Numbered from the stretch's first letter, positions 7,958-18,805 are shown. The stretch: 64,000 nucleotides of DNA from Actinomycetes bacterium (GCA_024276495.1 JAJRXC010000017.1:1-64000), one strand, 5' to 3'. The notes: generated from the sequence alone by a model not told the origin. Numbers and translations are program-made.

Positions 7958-9062
7958 CCCCACCCACCCCGGCGACCACTCACCGTCGGCCGAGATCGCC
8001 GCCCTGGCCGCGCTTCCCCGGGCCGGGTCGGTTCGCCTCGGCCGTCTGCTCCGCGACCGGGAGCCGGGCGGGGCCTGGTCGCGTGTCAAGGAGGGTCGCG
8101 TCCCGGTCGAGGTGGCACCGGCCGCGGTGCGCGAGGAGTGGCGAGCGGCCTCCCGCTCGGTCGAGCTCGTCGAGCTCGGTCGTCGGCTTCGAACGGCCGG
8201 GGTCGTCCCGACCTCCTGGCACGATGATGCCCATCCGCCCCAGTTTCGTGCCGACATCGATCCGGCGCCGCTGGCCTTTCGGCGCGGCCGGCTTCCCGAC
8301 GCGAACCTGCCCCATGTCGCGATCGTCGGAACCCGACGGGCATCGGCGATCGGCAGGGAGATGGCCAGGGAGTTGGGCGCCGGTCTCGCCGCCTCGGGTG
8401 TCGTCGTGGTGTCGGGCCTGGCGTTGGGCATCGACGGGGCCGCGCACCGCGGTGCGCTGCTCGGCGCCGGTGCGCCACCGGTCGCCGTGGTCGGTAGCGG
8501 TGCCGATGTCGTCTACCCGGCCGCGCACCGCGACCTGTGGCGCGAGGTCGCCGCGGTCGGCGCGGTCCTCACCGAGGCACCGTTCGGCGCCCGCCCCGAC
8601 GCATGGCGGTTCCCGGCCCGGAACCGGCTGATCGCGGCGCTCGCCGACCTCGTCGTCGTGGTCGAGTCCCGCGCGGCCGGTGGCTCGCTGTTGACCGTGG
8701 AGCAGGCAACCCGTCGTGGCGTCGACGTCATGTCCGTGCCCGGGTCGGTCCGCAACGCGGCCGCGATCGGCACCAACCAGCTGTTGGCCGACGGGTGCGC
8801 CCCGGTTCGCGACGTCGACGACGTCCTCGTCGCGTTGGGCCTGGGTGCTGCCACCGCCGCGGCTCGGCGGGCGACTCCGACCCGGCCCGCCGTCTCGCCC
8901 GAAGCCGACCGGGTGTTGGCGGCGATCGACGACGGACCGACATCGGTCGATCAGCTCGTCGAGCGACTCGGGATCGACGTCGGCGATGTCTATCTGCGCC
9001 TCGGGGAGCTGTCCGCCGCGGGCCGGGTCGTGCACGACGGTGCCCGCGTGCGTCGCGCATGA
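7941..9062 (+). CDS. dprA: DNA-processing protein DprA
   Basis: DprA loads RecA on incoming single-stranded DNA during transformation; many non-competent actinobacteria keep it for recombination. The Rossmann core shows [59 protein letters not shown] and [17 protein letters not shown]. The last 65 residues form a winged-helix domain ([20 protein letters not shown]). I set the start at 7941 inside the comM 3' end (ATGATG); the track start at 7839 adds non-family sequence. It is coupled to comM. Confidence 0.93.
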   Translation: MMSSTDPTHPGDHSPSAEIAALAALPRAGSVRLGRLLRDREPGGAWSRVKEGRVPVEVAPAAVREEWRAASRSVELVELGRRLRTAGVVPTSWHDDAHPPQFRADIDPAPLAFRRGRLPDANLPHVAIVGTRRASAIGREMARELGAGLAASGVVVVSGLALGIDGAAHRGALLGAGAPPVAVVGSGADVVYPAAHRDLWREVAAVGAVLTEAPFGARPDAWRFPARNRLIAALADLVVVVESRAAGGSLLTVEQATRRGVDVMSVPGSVRNAAAIGTNQLLADGCAPVRDVDDVLVALGLGAATAAARRATPTRPAVSPEADRVLAAIDDGPTSVDQLVERLGIDVGDVYLRLGELSAAGRVVHDGARVRRA

Positions 9063-9089
9063 TGGCGTCGACCGCGGTGGGTGGTTGGC

Positions 9090-9095
9090 TAGGGT
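9090..9095 (+). promoter_or_regulatory. Leaderless-type -10 box of xerC
   Basis: TAGGGT is seven bases before the xerC ATG. No Shine-Dalgarno is seen. Confidence 0.5.
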
Positions 9096-9102
9096 CATCA
9101 CC

Positions 9103-9981
9103 ATGAAACGCTGGGAGCTCGACGACTGGCTGGCCTCGCTGACCCGCGTGGCGCCGTCGACCCTGGCGGTGTACCGCCGCGACCTGCGCGACGCGGCGCG
9201 CTGGCTCGACACCGTCGGACGGCCGTCGCCCGTGTCGGTGACCCGCCGGGACCTCCGCGGCTACCTGGCCCGACTCGACCGGGACGGCTACGCCCGGCGC
9301 ACCATCGCCCGGAAGGCATCGATACTGCGACGTTACTTCCGGTGGGCGCAGCGAACGGGTCGGATCGAAACGGACCCCAGCGCCGCGCTCTCCGCCCCCC
9401 GAGGCACCGCGACGCTTCCCCGGGTGCTCTCCGCCGACGAGCTCGACCACCTGATCGAAGGCGGTGTGCGCAGCTCGGATCGGCCCGAGATCGAGCTACG
9501 GGATCGCGCCGTGGTCGAACTGCTCTATGGCAGTGGTCTTCGGGTCAGCGAACTGTGCGGCCTTCGTCGTGTCGACCTCGCGGGGCCGAAGGGAACCGTC
9601 TCCGTCTGGGGGAAGGGCGACAAACAGCGACGGGTGCCGATCTCGGATCCGGCGGCCGACGCGTTGGCCCGCTGGATGTCCGATGGTCGACCCGCGCTCG
9701 TCACCGAGGGGTCGCCCGATGATCGGGTTTTCCTGAACCGTCGAGGGAACCCGCTCGGGCCCCGCGATGTCCGACGCCTGCTCGACCGCCGATCACCGAC
9801 ACCCACGCACCCCCACGCACTTCGCCACACCTTTGCCACTCATCTTTTGGACGGAGGTGCCGACTTGCGTGCTGTGCAGGAATTGTTGGGCCACGCGGAT
9901 CTCGCCACCACTCAGATCTACACGCGGGTGAGTCGGGAGCGAATGCGTGAGGTCCACCGATCAACCCATCCCCGCGCGTAG
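9103..9981 (+). CDS. xerC: Tyrosine recombinase XerC/XerD
   Basis: This site-specific recombinase is likely to resolve chromosome dimers at dif. An N-terminal SAM-like core-binding domain (1-85) precedes the catalytic domain. The catalytic set is visible: R in [16 protein letters not shown] in [14 protein letters not shown] and R in [21 protein letters not shown] in [11 protein letters not shown], and the nucleophile Y in [10 protein letters not shown]. Length is 292 aa. ATG at 9103 follows TAGGGT; the track ORF start at 8716 is an extension through dprA. It ends in TAG. Confidence 0.94.
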   Translation: MKRWELDDWLASLTRVAPSTLAVYRRDLRDAARWLDTVGRPSPVSVTRRDLRGYLARLDRDGYARRTIARKASILRRYFRWAQRTGRIETDPSAALSAPRGTATLPRVLSADELDHLIEGGVRSSDRPEIELRDRAVVELLYGSGLRVSELCGLRRVDLAGPKGTVSVWGKGDKQRRVPISDPAADALARWMSDGRPALVTEGSPDDRVFLNRRGNPLGPRDVRRLLDRRSPTPTHPHALRHTFATHLLDGGADLRAVQELLGHADLATTQIYTRVSRERMREVHRSTHPRA

Positions 9982-9990
9982 GAATCACTT

Positions 9991-10767
9991 GTGAGCGACG
10001 ACGCCTCCGAAACAGCCCAGCTCTGGGCCGACTACAAGCTCGGCCGGTCGCGTGAGCTGCGTGACAAGCTGATCATCCAGTACTCGCCCCTCGTCAAGTA
10101 CGTGGCCGGGCGAGTCGGCGTCGGCCTTCCCCGCAACGTCGAACAGTCCGACCTCGTGAGCTTCGGGGTCTTCGGTCTCATCGACGCGATCGAGAAGTTC
10201 GATCCTGCCCGCGGCTACAAGTTCGAGACCTACGCGATCGCCCGCATCAAGGGAGCGATTCTCGACGAGCTCCGGTCGATCGACTGGGTCCCACGGTCGG
10301 TGCGGTCCAAGGCCCGCTCCCTCGAGCGGGCCATGGCCAAGCTCGAATCCGTTCATCATCGAGCCCCGACCGATGAAGAGGTCGCGGCCGAGATGGGGGT
10401 CAGCCCCCAGCAACTGCAGACCACATTCAGTCAGATCTCCTTCGTGGGGGTCGCCGCGCTCGACGAGATGCTGTCCGGTGGTGAGCGCGGCGAATCGGTC
10501 ACGTTGGCCGACACGGTCGCCGACACCGGCGAAGGACCCATGGGCGTCTACGAGGTCGAAGAGATGCGTCAGATCCTCGCCGAGTCGATCAATCGCATGC
10601 CGGAGCGGGAGAAGATCGTGCTGACCCTCTACTACTATGAGGGTCTCACCCTCGCCGAGATCGGCCGCGTCCTGGGCGTGACCGAGAGCCGCGTGTGCCA
10701 GATCCACACCAAGGCCGTGCTCCAGCTGCGCTCGCGGATCACCGCCGTCGAACGCGAACCGGCCTAG
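9991..10767 (+). CDS. whiG: WhiG/FliA family RNA polymerase sigma factor
   Basis: This is a group 3 sigma factor. Region 2 reads [41 protein letters not shown] and [19 protein letters not shown], the typical FliA/WhiG block. Region 3 and region 4 ([35 protein letters not shown]) follow. In Streptomyces, whiG sits in the same neighbourhood (dprA, rpsB) and controls sporulation; elsewhere the family drives motility. No flagellar or whi genes are visible here, so the regulon is open. The GTG start lies ten bases after xerC, with AGGA upstream. It ends in TAG. Confidence 0.92.
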   Translation: MSDDASETAQLWADYKLGRSRELRDKLIIQYSPLVKYVAGRVGVGLPRNVEQSDLVSFGVFGLIDAIEKFDPARGYKFETYAIARIKGAILDELRSIDWVPRSVRSKARSLERAMAKLESVHHRAPTDEEVAAEMGVSPQQLQTTFSQISFVGVAALDEMLSGGERGESVTLADTVADTGEGPMGVYEVEEMRQILAESINRMPEREKIVLTLYYYEGLTLAEIGRVLGVTESRVCQIHTKAVLQLRSRITAVEREPA

Positions 10768-10841
10768 GCCGACGTCGTTCGCGGCCCACGACAGGGTCGC
10801 CCATCCCACTTCCCCGGACCAACCGATCCAAGGGAAGCCCC

Positions 10842-11519
10842 ATGTTCACGATTCCACGTCTGCTTCGACGTGCGCTCTGTTGCGCCGCGCTGCTCGCCAC
10901 CACCTTCGCCCCGGCTGCGGCAACCGCCGCCGTCGTGTTTCGTCCGCCGACCGACGCGCCGGTGCTCGATCCGTTCCGGTTGCCCGACGGCCCCTACGGC
11001 GCCGGCAACCGGGGAATCGAGTACGACACGGGCGCCGGCGACCTCATCGTGGCCGCGGCGGCCGGTGAGGTCGTGTTCTCGGGCGCGGTCGCCGGTTCGC
11101 TGTTCGTCAGCATCGAGCATCCGGGCGGGCTGCGATCCACCTACGGCTTCGTCTCGAACACGCTGGTCCGGGTCGGTGCCCGAGTGGCCGCGGGAACGGT
11201 CGTCGCGAGAGCCGGAGGACCGTTTCACTTCACGGTCCGACTCGATGGTGTCTATCTGGACCCTGCCGGGCTGTTCGGATCGCGCCGACAACGCGTGAAC
11301 CTCGTCCCTCACCGGCCCCCGAACCTCTCGACCTTCGATGGGCGCTCGTCGGGCCTGGCATCGGCTCCCGCTACACTTCTCGACGGTCCGCCAGGGCCTC
11401 GGACGGAGCCAGATCGGCCCCGACGAATTCTGTTGGTCCGTGCAACACCCGGTCGCTTCGGCGTCCTGCACGGAGACGCAACCGGGAAGAAGGAACCGCC
11501 ATGGCTGTCATCTCCATGA
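10842..11519 (+). CDS. Secreted M23/LytM-like protein with degenerate metal site
   Basis: A signal peptide ([18 protein letters not shown] to about residue 30) precedes a LytM fold: [21 protein letters not shown] and [13 protein letters not shown]. In active M23 peptidases the first motif is HRGID and the last HLHFEV; here the first His is Asn and only one His of HxH remains. It is therefore probably not an active peptidase and may be an amidase activator or wall-binding protein, as EnvC-type proteins are. The ORF runs through the probable rpsB promoter and overlaps rpsB by 19 bases, so its last 60 residues are doubtful. Confidence 0.72.
   Translation: MFTIPRLLRRALCCAALLATTFAPAAATAAVVFRPPTDAPVLDPFRLPDGPYGAGNRGIEYDTGAGDLIVAAAAGEVVFSGAVAGSLFVSIEHPGGLRSTYGFVSNTLVRVGARVAAGTVVARAGGPFHFTVRLDGVYLDPAGLFGSRRQRVNLVPHRPPNLSTFDGRSSGLASAPATLLDGPPGPRTEPDRPRRILLVRATPGRFGVLHGDATGKKEPPWLSSP
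11372..11377 (+). promoter_or_regulatory. Possible -10 box for rpsB
   Basis: TACACT lies about 125 bases before the rpsB ATG, inside the 3' part of the M23-like ORF. No good -35 is seen. It would give rpsB a leader of about 115 bases. Confidence 0.3.
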
Positions 11520-12490
11520 AGCAACTGCTCGAGGCCGGAGTCCACTTCGGTCATCAGACCCGCCGTTGGAACCCGAAGATGAAGCGGTTCATCCACGGCG
11601 AGCGGTCCGGTATCCACATCGTCGATCTCCACCAGACGCTCAACCATCTCGAGACCTCCTACGTCTTCATCCGAGATCTGGTCGCCAACGGCGGCACCGT
11701 GCTGTTCATCGGTACGAAGAAGCAGGCCCAGGACTCGATCCAGTCCTACGCCGAGCGCTGCAACATGCCCTACATCAACGAGCGCTGGCTCGGTGGCATG
11801 TTGACCAACTTCCAGACCATCTCCAAGCGGGTCGGAAAGATGAAGGAGTACCAGCGCATGCGCGACTCCGGGGAGTTCGAGGCCATGCCGAAGAAAGAGG
11901 CGCTCCTCATCAATCGCGAGCTCACCAAGCTCGAGCGCAACCTCGGCGGCATCCGCGACATGGAGAAGCTTCCGGACGCCATCTTCGTGCTCGACACGAA
12001 GAAGGAACACATCGCCGTCACCGAGGCACGCAAGATCGGCGTTCCGATCGTTGCGGTCGTCGACACGAACTGCGACCCGGATCTCGTCGACTACGCCATC
12101 CCCGGCAACGACGACGCGATTCGTGCCGGTCAGCTGATGTGTCGTGTCATCTCCGATGCCGTGCAGGAGGGACGCTTCATCCGTTCCAAGCGGATGGAGA
12201 AGGACGGCGAAGGCGCCAAACGCAACGCCCTCGAGGAAGCCGAAGTCGCGGCCCAACAGGAGAAGGCCCGAGCCGAGGCGGCCGCCGCTGCTGCCGAACG
12301 CGACGCGCGGGTCGCCGCGGCGAAGGCCGCACCGGCCGACGAGGTCACTCCCGCAGCCGAAGAGGCCGCCCCGACCCCGACCGCTCCCGTCGAGGTGTCG
12401 GCCCCGACCGACGAAGCCGAGGCTCCGGCCAACACGCCTGTGGAAGACTCGCTGCCGCAGGCCGGAGACACTGGTACTCCCGAGGCCTGA
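11501..12490 (+). CDS. rpsB: 30S ribosomal protein uS2
   Basis: uS2 is added late to the small subunit and is needed for uS1 binding. The core (1-235) starts [27 protein letters not shown] and contains [25 protein letters not shown] and [23 protein letters not shown] 90-residue A/E/P-rich low-complexity tail extends the protein to 329 aa, well beyond the E. coli length. AGAAGGA lies upstream of the ATG. tsf follows, the universal order. Confidence 0.97.
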   Translation: MAVISMKQLLEAGVHFGHQTRRWNPKMKRFIHGERSGIHIVDLHQTLNHLETSYVFIRDLVANGGTVLFIGTKKQAQDSIQSYAERCNMPYINERWLGGMLTNFQTISKRVGKMKEYQRMRDSGEFEAMPKKEALLINRELTKLERNLGGIRDMEKLPDAIFVLDTKKEHIAVTEARKIGVPIVAVVDTNCDPDLVDYAIPGNDDAIRAGQLMCRVISDAVQEGRFIRSKRMEKDGEGAKRNALEEAEVAAQQEKARAEAAAAAAERDARVAAAKAAPADEVTPAAEEAAPTPTAPVEVSAPTDEAEAPANTPVEDSLPQAGDTGTPEA

Positions 12491-12568
12491 GTCGCCACGA
12501 CCGACCGCGACGACGGTCGATCACAACCACAGTCGATCACCACAGAAGAAAAACCGGAGAACCACCAG

Positions 12569-13357
12569 ATGTCGATTTCCGCCAAGGACGTCAAGGCCCT
12601 TCGCGACGCAACGGGCGCCGGAATGATGGATGCCAAGAAGGCACTCGTCGAATGTGACGGCGACATGGACGCCGCGAAACAGCTCCTGCGCGAACGGGGA
12701 CTGGCGAAGGCCAGCGGTCGCGAAGACCGGGAGAACAACGAGGGCACGGTCGCGCTGACTGTCGACGGCAACGTCGCGGCGCTGGTCCAGATAAAGACCG
12801 AGACGGACTTCTCCGCGAAGAACGAGGCGGTGACCGGGCTCGCATCGCGCCTGGCCGACGCGGTGCTCGCCGACGGCCACGCCGCGATCGACGCCCACAC
12901 CACCGAGATCGAGGACTTGCGGGTCACGATCAAGGAGAACATCGCGGTGGGTGCCGTCGAACGGGTCGAAGCGGCCGAGGGGAACACCCTCGACACCTAT
13001 GTCCACGTCCAGGACGGCCGCGGCGTCAACGCCGTCGTCGTCGAGGGCAACGGGGTCGGTGCCGACGATCTTCACCAGGTGGCACTCCACATCGCCTTCG
13101 CGAAACCCACGTATCTGTCTCGAGACGAGGTTCCAGCCGACGAGGCCGAACGCGAGCGGGCGTCACTGCTCGAGATCACCAAGGCCGAGGGCAAACCCGA
13201 ACAGGCCTGGGACAAGATCGTCGACGGTCGGATGCGGGGCTGGTACGGCGAACGTGTCCTCCTCGAGCAGGGCCTCCACGGCGACAAGACCGCCGTGAAG
13301 GACAGCCTGGGGGGCGGATCGATCGTACGGTTCGTGCAAGTCGTGATCGGCGGCTGA
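12569..13357 (+). CDS. tsf: Elongation factor Ts
   Basis: EF-Ts is the nucleotide exchange factor for EF-Tu. The N-terminal UBA-like region reads [39 protein letters not shown], followed by the [12 protein letters not shown] block that contacts EF-Tu. Length is 262 aa. CCGGAGAA lies before the ATG. The 78-base gap after rpsB carries a short direct repeat (GTCGATCAC twice, at 12516 and 12532). The stop overlaps the pyrH ATG (TGATG). Confidence 0.96.
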   Translation: MSISAKDVKALRDATGAGMMDAKKALVECDGDMDAAKQLLRERGLAKASGREDRENNEGTVALTVDGNVAALVQIKTETDFSAKNEAVTGLASRLADAVLADGHAAIDAHTTEIEDLRVTIKENIAVGAVERVEAAEGNTLDTYVHVQDGRGVNAVVVEGNGVGADDLHQVALHIAFAKPTYLSRDEVPADEAERERASLLEITKAEGKPEQAWDKIVDGRMRGWYGERVLLEQGLHGDKTAVKDSLGGGSIVRFVQVVIGG

Positions 13358-14130
13358 TGATGAGCGACGGCGAAGGCGCTCCCGGAGGAACCGAATCGGC
13401 CCGCTGGCGGCGGATTCTGTTGAAACTCTCCGGGGAGGCGTTTGCCGGGTCGCTCGAATACGGCATCGACGGCGGCACGGTCCGCGAGATCGCCGAAGAC
13501 ATCGTCGCGGTGAAGAGCCACTTCGAGATCGACATCGCGATCGTCGTCGGTGGTGGCAACATCTGGCGTGGTATCCAGGGCTCCGGGGCCGGCATGGATC
13601 GTGCCCAGGCCGACTACATGGGGATGCTCGCCACCGTCATGAACGGTCTTGCCCTCCAGGACACGCTCGAACAGATGGGGCAACCCACCCGGGTGCAGAC
13701 CGCCATCCACATGGCCCAGGTCGCCGAGCCCTACATCCGCCGCAAGGCGACCCGGCATCTCGAGAAGGGCCGAATCGTCATCTTCGCGGGCGGTACCGGT
13801 AACCCGTTCTTCACGACCGACACGGCGGCATCGTTGCGGGCGGTGGAGATCGAGGCCGACGCGGTGTTGAAGGGAACGCACGGCGGAACCGACGGGATCT
13901 ACACGGCCGACCCCCGCGTCGACCCGAACGCGAGCAAACTCGATCACGTGAGCTACCTCGACGTGTTGAACCGCGGCCTCAAGGTCATGGACGCCACCGC
14001 GATCACCTTGTGCATGGACAACGATCTCCCGATCGTGGTTTTCGACCTCATGGGCGACGGCAACCTCCGGTCCCTGCTCGAAGGAGAGGCAATCGGTACG
14101 CTCGTCGACGACGAGAAGGGGTCGTCGTGA
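13357..14130 (+). CDS. pyrH: UMP kinase
   Basis: PyrH phosphorylates UMP to UDP for nucleotide synthesis and belongs to the amino-acid kinase fold. Motifs: [58 protein letters not shown] and [17 protein letters not shown] 20-residue N-terminal extension precedes the core, giving 257 aa. It is coupled to tsf upstream and overlaps the frr GTG by four bases. Confidence 0.96.
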   Translation: MMSDGEGAPGGTESARWRRILLKLSGEAFAGSLEYGIDGGTVREIAEDIVAVKSHFEIDIAIVVGGGNIWRGIQGSGAGMDRAQADYMGMLATVMNGLALQDTLEQMGQPTRVQTAIHMAQVAEPYIRRKATRHLEKGRIVIFAGGTGNPFFTTDTAASLRAVEIEADAVLKGTHGGTDGIYTADPRVDPNASKLDHVSYLDVLNRGLKVMDATAITLCMDNDLPIVVFDLMGDGNLRSLLEGEAIGTLVDDEKGSS

Positions 14131-14696
14131 GTTCTGAACTGATCGAGTTGGTGCTCGAGGAAGCCGCCGAGAAGATGGATGCCGCGGTCAGCCATGCCCG
14201 TGAGGAGTTCTCCACCGTTCGCACGGGGCGGGCCAGCTCGGCGTTGTTCGAGAAGTTGACCGCGCAGGCCTACGGTGTCGAGATGCGGCTTCAGGAGCTC
14301 GCCAGCTTCGCCGTGCCCGAGGCGAGAATGCTCGTGGTGACACCCCACGACATCGCGAACCTCGAGGTCATCGAGCGAGCGATCGTCAACGCCAACATGG
14401 GGCTGACCCCGTCCAACGACGGCCGGGTGATCCGCCTCAACTTTCCGCCACTCACCGAGGAGCGGCGCCGCGACCTCGCCCGGGTGGTCGGCGGCATGGC
14501 GGAGGACGCGAAGCAGCGGGTCAACGCGGTGCGCCGCGCCGCTCGCAAGGATCTTGACGATCTTGAGCACGACGGGGGAGTCTCCTCCGACGACATTCAA
14601 CGTGCCGAAGGCCAACTCGATGCGCAAAAAGACGCGCGTATCGCCGCAATCGACGAGGCGCAAGCCCAGAAGGAAAAGGAGCTGATGGAGGTCTGA
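14127..14696 (+). CDS. frr: Ribosome recycling factor
   Basis: RRF splits the post-termination ribosome with EF-G. The three-helix bundle shows [44 protein letters not shown] and [13 protein letters not shown], in the expected order. The start is GTG at 14127, overlapping the pyrH stop (GTGA); the track start at 14010 is an unsupported extension. The product is 189 aa, close to the usual 185. Confidence 0.96.
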   Translation: MSSELIELVLEEAAEKMDAAVSHAREEFSTVRTGRASSALFEKLTAQAYGVEMRLQELASFAVPEARMLVVTPHDIANLEVIERAIVNANMGLTPSNDGRVIRLNFPPLTEERRRDLARVVGGMAEDAKQRVNAVRRAARKDLDDLEHDGGVSSDDIQRAEGQLDAQKDARIAAIDEAQAQKEKELMEV

Positions 14697-14726
14697 CCTC
14701 CGTCGGTTCGGGGAAGAGCGAGAGTC

Positions 14727-16010
14727 ATGAGCGATCAGAACGACAACGACGGCTTCCGTATCGTCGATGGAGGTGAGCCGCTCGATGACGATGTGGTCCC
14801 CGGCCGTTCGGTCTTCGGTGATGACGACGATTCCTTCGTCGACGACGACGCGGCCGTCCCCCATTGGAGCGAGCCGGCGACCGGCGCGGTGCCCCAGGTC
14901 GGCGGATCCGCCGACTCGGTGACCTTCGCTCCACCCGACGAACCGGTGCTGGCCGAGGCCGAGGAAGAGGACCTCGCGGCCTGGGCCGACGTGTCGTCGA
15001 CGCCACGCTGGGCCGACGAGGACCAGCCGCTTCCCCCCGCCGAGCCGCTCGTCGTCGAGGAATCGGCCGACATCGCCGACGACTTCTTCGCGTTCGACGA
15101 CTCGTCGACGGGTCAGGCCGAAGAGCCGTCGCTCGGCGACAAGCTCAACGCCACCCGGGGGACCAGCGGGAGCGACCGTGATCTTCCGACCGCGATCGTC
15201 GTCGGTGTCGGCCTCGCCGCCGCGATTCTCGCGGCGATGACCATCGGTCCGGCTGCCGCGGTGGCCGTCGTCACCTTGTTCCTCGGCCTCGCCGCTGTCG
15301 AGTTCTTCAACGCGGTGAGGGTGGCCGGGCATCAGCCGGCCGTGCTGCTCGGGCTGGCGGCGACCGTGACCATGCCGCTCGCGGTCTACTGGCGCGGTGA
15401 GTCGGCGATGCCGTTGGTCATCACCCTCTCGGTGGTCTTCGGGGCTCTCTGGTACCTGACCGGGGTCGGCAACGAATCACCGGTCCGGGGCCTCGGCACC
15501 ACCCTTTTGGGCATCCTCCACATCGGTCTCCTCGGGTCCTACGCCACCTTGATGCTGTCGATCCCCGAGCTCGGCACCGGCCTGCTGACGGCGGCCGTCC
15601 TCGTCACTGTCGGCTACGACGTGGGGGCCCTCGCCATCGGGAAGGTCATGGGACGCTCACCGTTGTCTCCGGCCAGCCCCAACAAGACCGTCGAAGGGCT
15701 GGTCGGCGGCATGCTCGTCGCGGTGGCGGTCGGTGTCGGCATGGGGGTTCTCGGCCAGCCGGCCCCGTTCGCCGGTGATGTCTGGGGCGGAGGCCTGGCC
15801 GCGTCGCTGGTGCTCGGGCTCGTCGGCGCGTTCGCCGCTCCCATCGGAGATCTCGCCGAGTCGCAGATGAAACGTGACCTCGGGATCAAGGACATGGGTT
15901 CGATCCTTCCCGGGCACGGCGGCCTTCTCGACCGGTTCGACGGTCTCCTCTTCGTCCTTCCCGCCACCTACTACGTCGCTCGCCTGCTCGACGTGACCGT
16001 GCCGGGCTGA
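14727..16010 (+). CDS. cdsA: Phosphatidate cytidylyltransferase (CDP-DAG synthase)
   Basis: CdsA makes CDP-diacylglycerol from phosphatidate and CTP, the branch point of phospholipid synthesis. The first 150 residues are cytoplasmic, acidic and low in complexity, an actinobacterial-style extension. Multiple membrane helices follow from about residue 155. The signature is complete near the C-terminus: SQMKRDLGIKDMGSILPGHG, then GLLDRFD. It follows frr by 30 bases, as in most bacteria. Confidence 0.94.
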   Translation: MSDQNDNDGFRIVDGGEPLDDDVVPGRSVFGDDDDSFVDDDAAVPHWSEPATGAVPQVGGSADSVTFAPPDEPVLAEAEEEDLAAWADVSSTPRWADEDQPLPPAEPLVVEESADIADDFFAFDDSSTGQAEEPSLGDKLNATRGTSGSDRDLPTAIVVGVGLAAAILAAMTIGPAAAVAVVTLFLGLAAVEFFNAVRVAGHQPAVLLGLAATVTMPLAVYWRGESAMPLVITLSVVFGALWYLTGVGNESPVRGLGTTLLGILHIGLLGSYATLMLSIPELGTGLLTAAVLVTVGYDVGALAIGKVMGRSPLSPASPNKTVEGLVGGMLVAVAVGVGMGVLGQPAPFAGDVWGGGLAASLVLGLVGAFAAPIGDLAESQMKRDLGIKDMGSILPGHGGLLDRFDGLLFVLPATYYVARLLDVTVPG

Positions 16011-16048
16011 GTCGGTCCCCCCGACCATGCCCACCCCGGTCCGGCGGG

Positions 16049-16054
16049 TAGCGT
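16049..16054 (+). promoter_or_regulatory. Leaderless-type -10 box of dxr
   Basis: TAGCGT is seven bases before the dxr ATG, with no Shine-Dalgarno between. Confidence 0.5.
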
Positions 16055-16061
16055 CGATGCC

Positions 16062-17240
16062 ATGACGACGTCGATCGTGGTTCTCGGGTCATCGGGATCC
16101 ATCGGAACCCAGACACTCGACATCGTCCGTGCCGAACCCGAGCGGTACCGGATCGCGGCGCTCGGGGTCAACCGATCCGTCGACGTCGTGGTCGCACAGG
16201 CCCGGGAGTTCCGTCCGGACCTGGTCGCGGTGGCCGACGAGACCCGCGCCGAAGGCCTCGCCGCTCGCCTCCCCGCCGGTACCGAGCTCGTTGTCGGCGC
16301 TGATGCGTTGCCCACGGCGGCGGCGGTCGGGGACGTGGTCATCAACGGGGTGGTCGGCTTCGCCGGGCTCCCGGTCACGTTGGCTGCGCTCGTTGCGGGG
16401 AAACGTCTCGGTCTGGCCAACAAGGAATCGCTGATCGCGGCCGGCCCGGTCGTGCAACGGGTTTGGCGCGACTCCCGCGGCGAGCTGATTCCGGTCGACA
16501 GCGAGCATTGTGCGGTCCATCAATGCCTGCGGGCCAACGACATCGACGCCAAGGTGGGCCCGACCGATCGGGTTCACGAGATCGTGCTGACGGCGAGCGG
16601 CGGCCCGTTTCGCGGCCGCACCCGTTCGGAGCTGGCCGCGGTGACGATCGACGACGCGCTGGCCCACCCCACATGGGCGATGGGTCCGAAGATCACCGTC
16701 GATTCGAGCACGCTGATGAACAAGGGGCTCGAGGTGATCGAGGCCCACGAGCTCTTCGGGGTCGACTACGACCGGATCAACGTCGTCGTTCACCCGCAGT
16801 CGGTGATCCACTCGATGGTCAGCTATCGGGACGGCGCGACGATCGCGCAGCTGTCGATGCCCGACATGCGGTTGTGCATCGGCTACGCGTTGGCCTATCC
16901 CGACCGATTGGAGATTCCGTACGGCGCGATCGACTGGAGCGAGATGTCACGACTCGATTTCCAACCCCCGGACCTCGAGGCGTTCCCCTGCCTTCGGCTC
17001 GCCTATGAGGCGGGACGGGCCGGAGAGACCGCGCCGGCGTGGCTGAGCGCGGCCAACGAGGTCGCGGTCGACCAGTTCCTCAAGGGACGCATCGGCTGGG
17101 TCGACATCTCCGATGTGCTCGAGGCGACATTGCAGGAGTGGCCGGGAACGATCGCGACCGACCTCGACGTTGTTCTCGACATGGACCGACAGGCCCGCCT
17201 CGTCGCGGCCGATCTCATCGACCGGAGCGTCCGGGTATGA
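16062..17240 (+). CDS. dxr: 1-deoxy-D-xylulose-5-phosphate reductoisomerase
   Basis: Dxr makes 2-C-methyl-D-erythritol 4-phosphate, the second MEP-pathway step, using NADPH and a divalent metal. The N-terminal NADP motif is VVLGSSGSIGTQTLDIV. Also visible are LANKESLIAAG, PVDSEHCAVHQCL (metal-binding acidic residues), TASGGPFRG and MGPKITVDSSTLMNKGLEVIEA. Length is 392 aa. It starts a dxr-rseP-ispG run typical of actinobacteria; its stop overlaps the rseP ATG. Confidence 0.96.
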   Translation: MTTSIVVLGSSGSIGTQTLDIVRAEPERYRIAALGVNRSVDVVVAQAREFRPDLVAVADETRAEGLAARLPAGTELVVGADALPTAAAVGDVVINGVVGFAGLPVTLAALVAGKRLGLANKESLIAAGPVVQRVWRDSRGELIPVDSEHCAVHQCLRANDIDAKVGPTDRVHEIVLTASGGPFRGRTRSELAAVTIDDALAHPTWAMGPKITVDSSTLMNKGLEVIEAHELFGVDYDRINVVVHPQSVIHSMVSYRDGATIAQLSMPDMRLCIGYALAYPDRLEIPYGAIDWSEMSRLDFQPPDLEAFPCLRLAYEAGRAGETAPAWLSAANEVAVDQFLKGRIGWVDISDVLEATLQEWPGTIATDLDVVLDMDRQARLVAADLIDRSVRV

Positions 17241-18805
17241 CCGACATCACCGAGCGCGGGGACGACCCCCGCACCGACCCGCATGGTCAGACGATGTCGA
17301 CCTCGGCCCCTCGTCCGGCTGATCCGCGTCTGCCCGCCGAGGTCGAGCACCGCGAGAGCTGGACCGGACTGATCATGTTGATCGCGGCGATCGGCGCCCT
17401 CGGTGTGTTCGCCGGCTGGAGCTGGGCCTTCATCGTCGTCGCGATCATCTTCATGATCTTCATGCACGAGATGGGGCACTTCGTCACCGCGAAGTTGACC
17501 GGGATGAAGGTGACCGAGTTCTTCATCGGGTTCGGACCGCGCATCTGGTCGTTCACCCGAGGCGAGACCGAGTACGGCGTGAAGGCGATCCCGGCCGGTG
17601 CCTATGTTCGCATCATCGGAATGAACAACCTCGACGAGGTCGAGCCGGGAGACGAGGACCGGGCGTACCGGGTGAAGTCGTTCCCCCGCAAGCTCCTGGT
17701 GGTGACCGCCGGATCGGGGATGCACTTCCTGATGGCCGTGGTCCTCATCTTCTCGTACCTCCTGTGGCAGGGCGCGCCGGCCGACGACGGAAGCTGGGTG
17801 GTCGGATCGGTGAGCGCGCAGAGCGCGGCCGGTCAACTCGACCTCGACGTCGGAGACGAGATCGTCTCGATCGACGGAATCGAGTTCGTCGGCTTCGAGC
17901 AGTTCGGCGAGCTGGTCGCGGCCCGCGGTGGCCAAGAAGTCGAGGTCGTCTACCGCTCCGACGGGGATCTGGTCACCGAATCGGTGATCCTGGGCGCCCG
18001 GCTGACCGAGATCGGGGCCCAGCGCATCACCGGCCTCGAGGTGCGTGACCGCATCCTGCAAATCGATGGTGTCGATGTCTTCAGCTGGGACGACGTGATC
18101 GCCGCGGTCGACGGCCGTTTCGGCGAAGAGCTTCGCATCGTCTTCGATCCGGCCCGAGGTTCGGGGCTCCAGGTCGTCGACAACGCCGTCATCAGCGATC
18201 TCCCCGCCGCGTCGATCGCCACCACGGGCTTCTTCGGCATCTCGCCCGACGCGGCCCGCCAGTCGCTGGGGATCATCGGCAGCGCCACCAACGCCGTCAC
18301 CGACTTCGGGGGGTTCTTCACGACGATCACCGGCGGGATGTGGGATCTCCTGACCGGCGGCGCCGTCCCCAACTTCGTCAGCGACACGTTGACCGGTCAG
18401 ATCGACACCGTCCACGACGACATCACCTCCACCGACGCGGGCGAACGGGAGATCGCCAGTCGGGCCCTCGACGCCGGCAACCCCGACGAGGAACGCATCA
18501 TCTCCATCTATGGCGCGGCCCGATTCGGCAGCGAGCTCACCGAGCAGGGATTCGACAACGTGTTATTGTTCCTCGCCGGCCTCAACGTGTCGATCGGCGT
18601 GCTCAACCTGATCCCGTTGCCGCCCCTCGACGGCGGCCATGTCGTGATCGCGACGTACGAGCGGATCCGTTCGATCGGCGGCCGCCGTCACGAGGTGGAC
18701 TACAACAAGGTTCTCCCGCTCACGTACGCCGTGTTCCTCCTGCTGACCGCATTCGGCCTTCTCGCGATCTTCCGGGACATCATCGATCCGATCAGCCTCG
18801 GCTGA
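17237..18805 (+). CDS. rseP: Site-2 intramembrane metalloprotease (RseP/Rip1 family, M50)
   Basis: This membrane protease cuts single-pass substrates such as anti-sigma factors within the bilayer. The zinc motif HEMGH is at residues 77-81, in the helix after a 40-residue cytoplasmic N-terminus. A PDZ region follows (GDEIVSIDGIEFVG, and a second similar piece RDRILQIDGVDVF). The third zinc ligand motif NLIPLPPLDGGHV lies near the C-terminus. At 522 aa it is longer than the usual 400-450 because of an insert (about residues 350-440). ATG at 17237 overlaps the dxr stop; the track start at 17039 is too long. Confidence 0.93.
   Translation: MTDITERGDDPRTDPHGQTMSTSAPRPADPRLPAEVEHRESWTGLIMLIAAIGALGVFAGWSWAFIVVAIIFMIFMHEMGHFVTAKLTGMKVTEFFIGFGPRIWSFTRGETEYGVKAIPAGAYVRIIGMNNLDEVEPGDEDRAYRVKSFPRKLLVVTAGSGMHFLMAVVLIFSYLLWQGAPADDGSWVVGSVSAQSAAGQLDLDVGDEIVSIDGIEFVGFEQFGELVAARGGQEVEVVYRSDGDLVTESVILGARLTEIGAQRITGLEVRDRILQIDGVDVFSWDDVIAAVDGRFGEELRIVFDPARGSGLQVVDNAVISDLPAASIATTGFFGISPDAARQSLGIIGSATNAVTDFGGFFTTITGGMWDLLTGGAVPNFVSDTLTGQIDTVHDDITSTDAGEREIASRALDAGNPDEERIISIYGAARFGSELTEQGFDNVLLFLAGLNVSIGVLNLIPLPPLDGGHVVIATYERIRSIGGRRHEVDYNKVLPLTYAVFLLLTAFGLLAIFRDIIDPISLG

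Noticed and set aside
6437-8431. 664-aa minus-strand ORF opposite comM and dprA
   Set aside because: The plus strand encodes complete ComM and DprA; the minus product is low-complexity R/G/H-rich shadow.
12516-12540. Direct repeat GTCGATCAC before tsf as a regulatory site
   Set aside because: Two 9-base copies 16 bases apart in a 78-base gap are too little evidence; mentioned only in the tsf entry.
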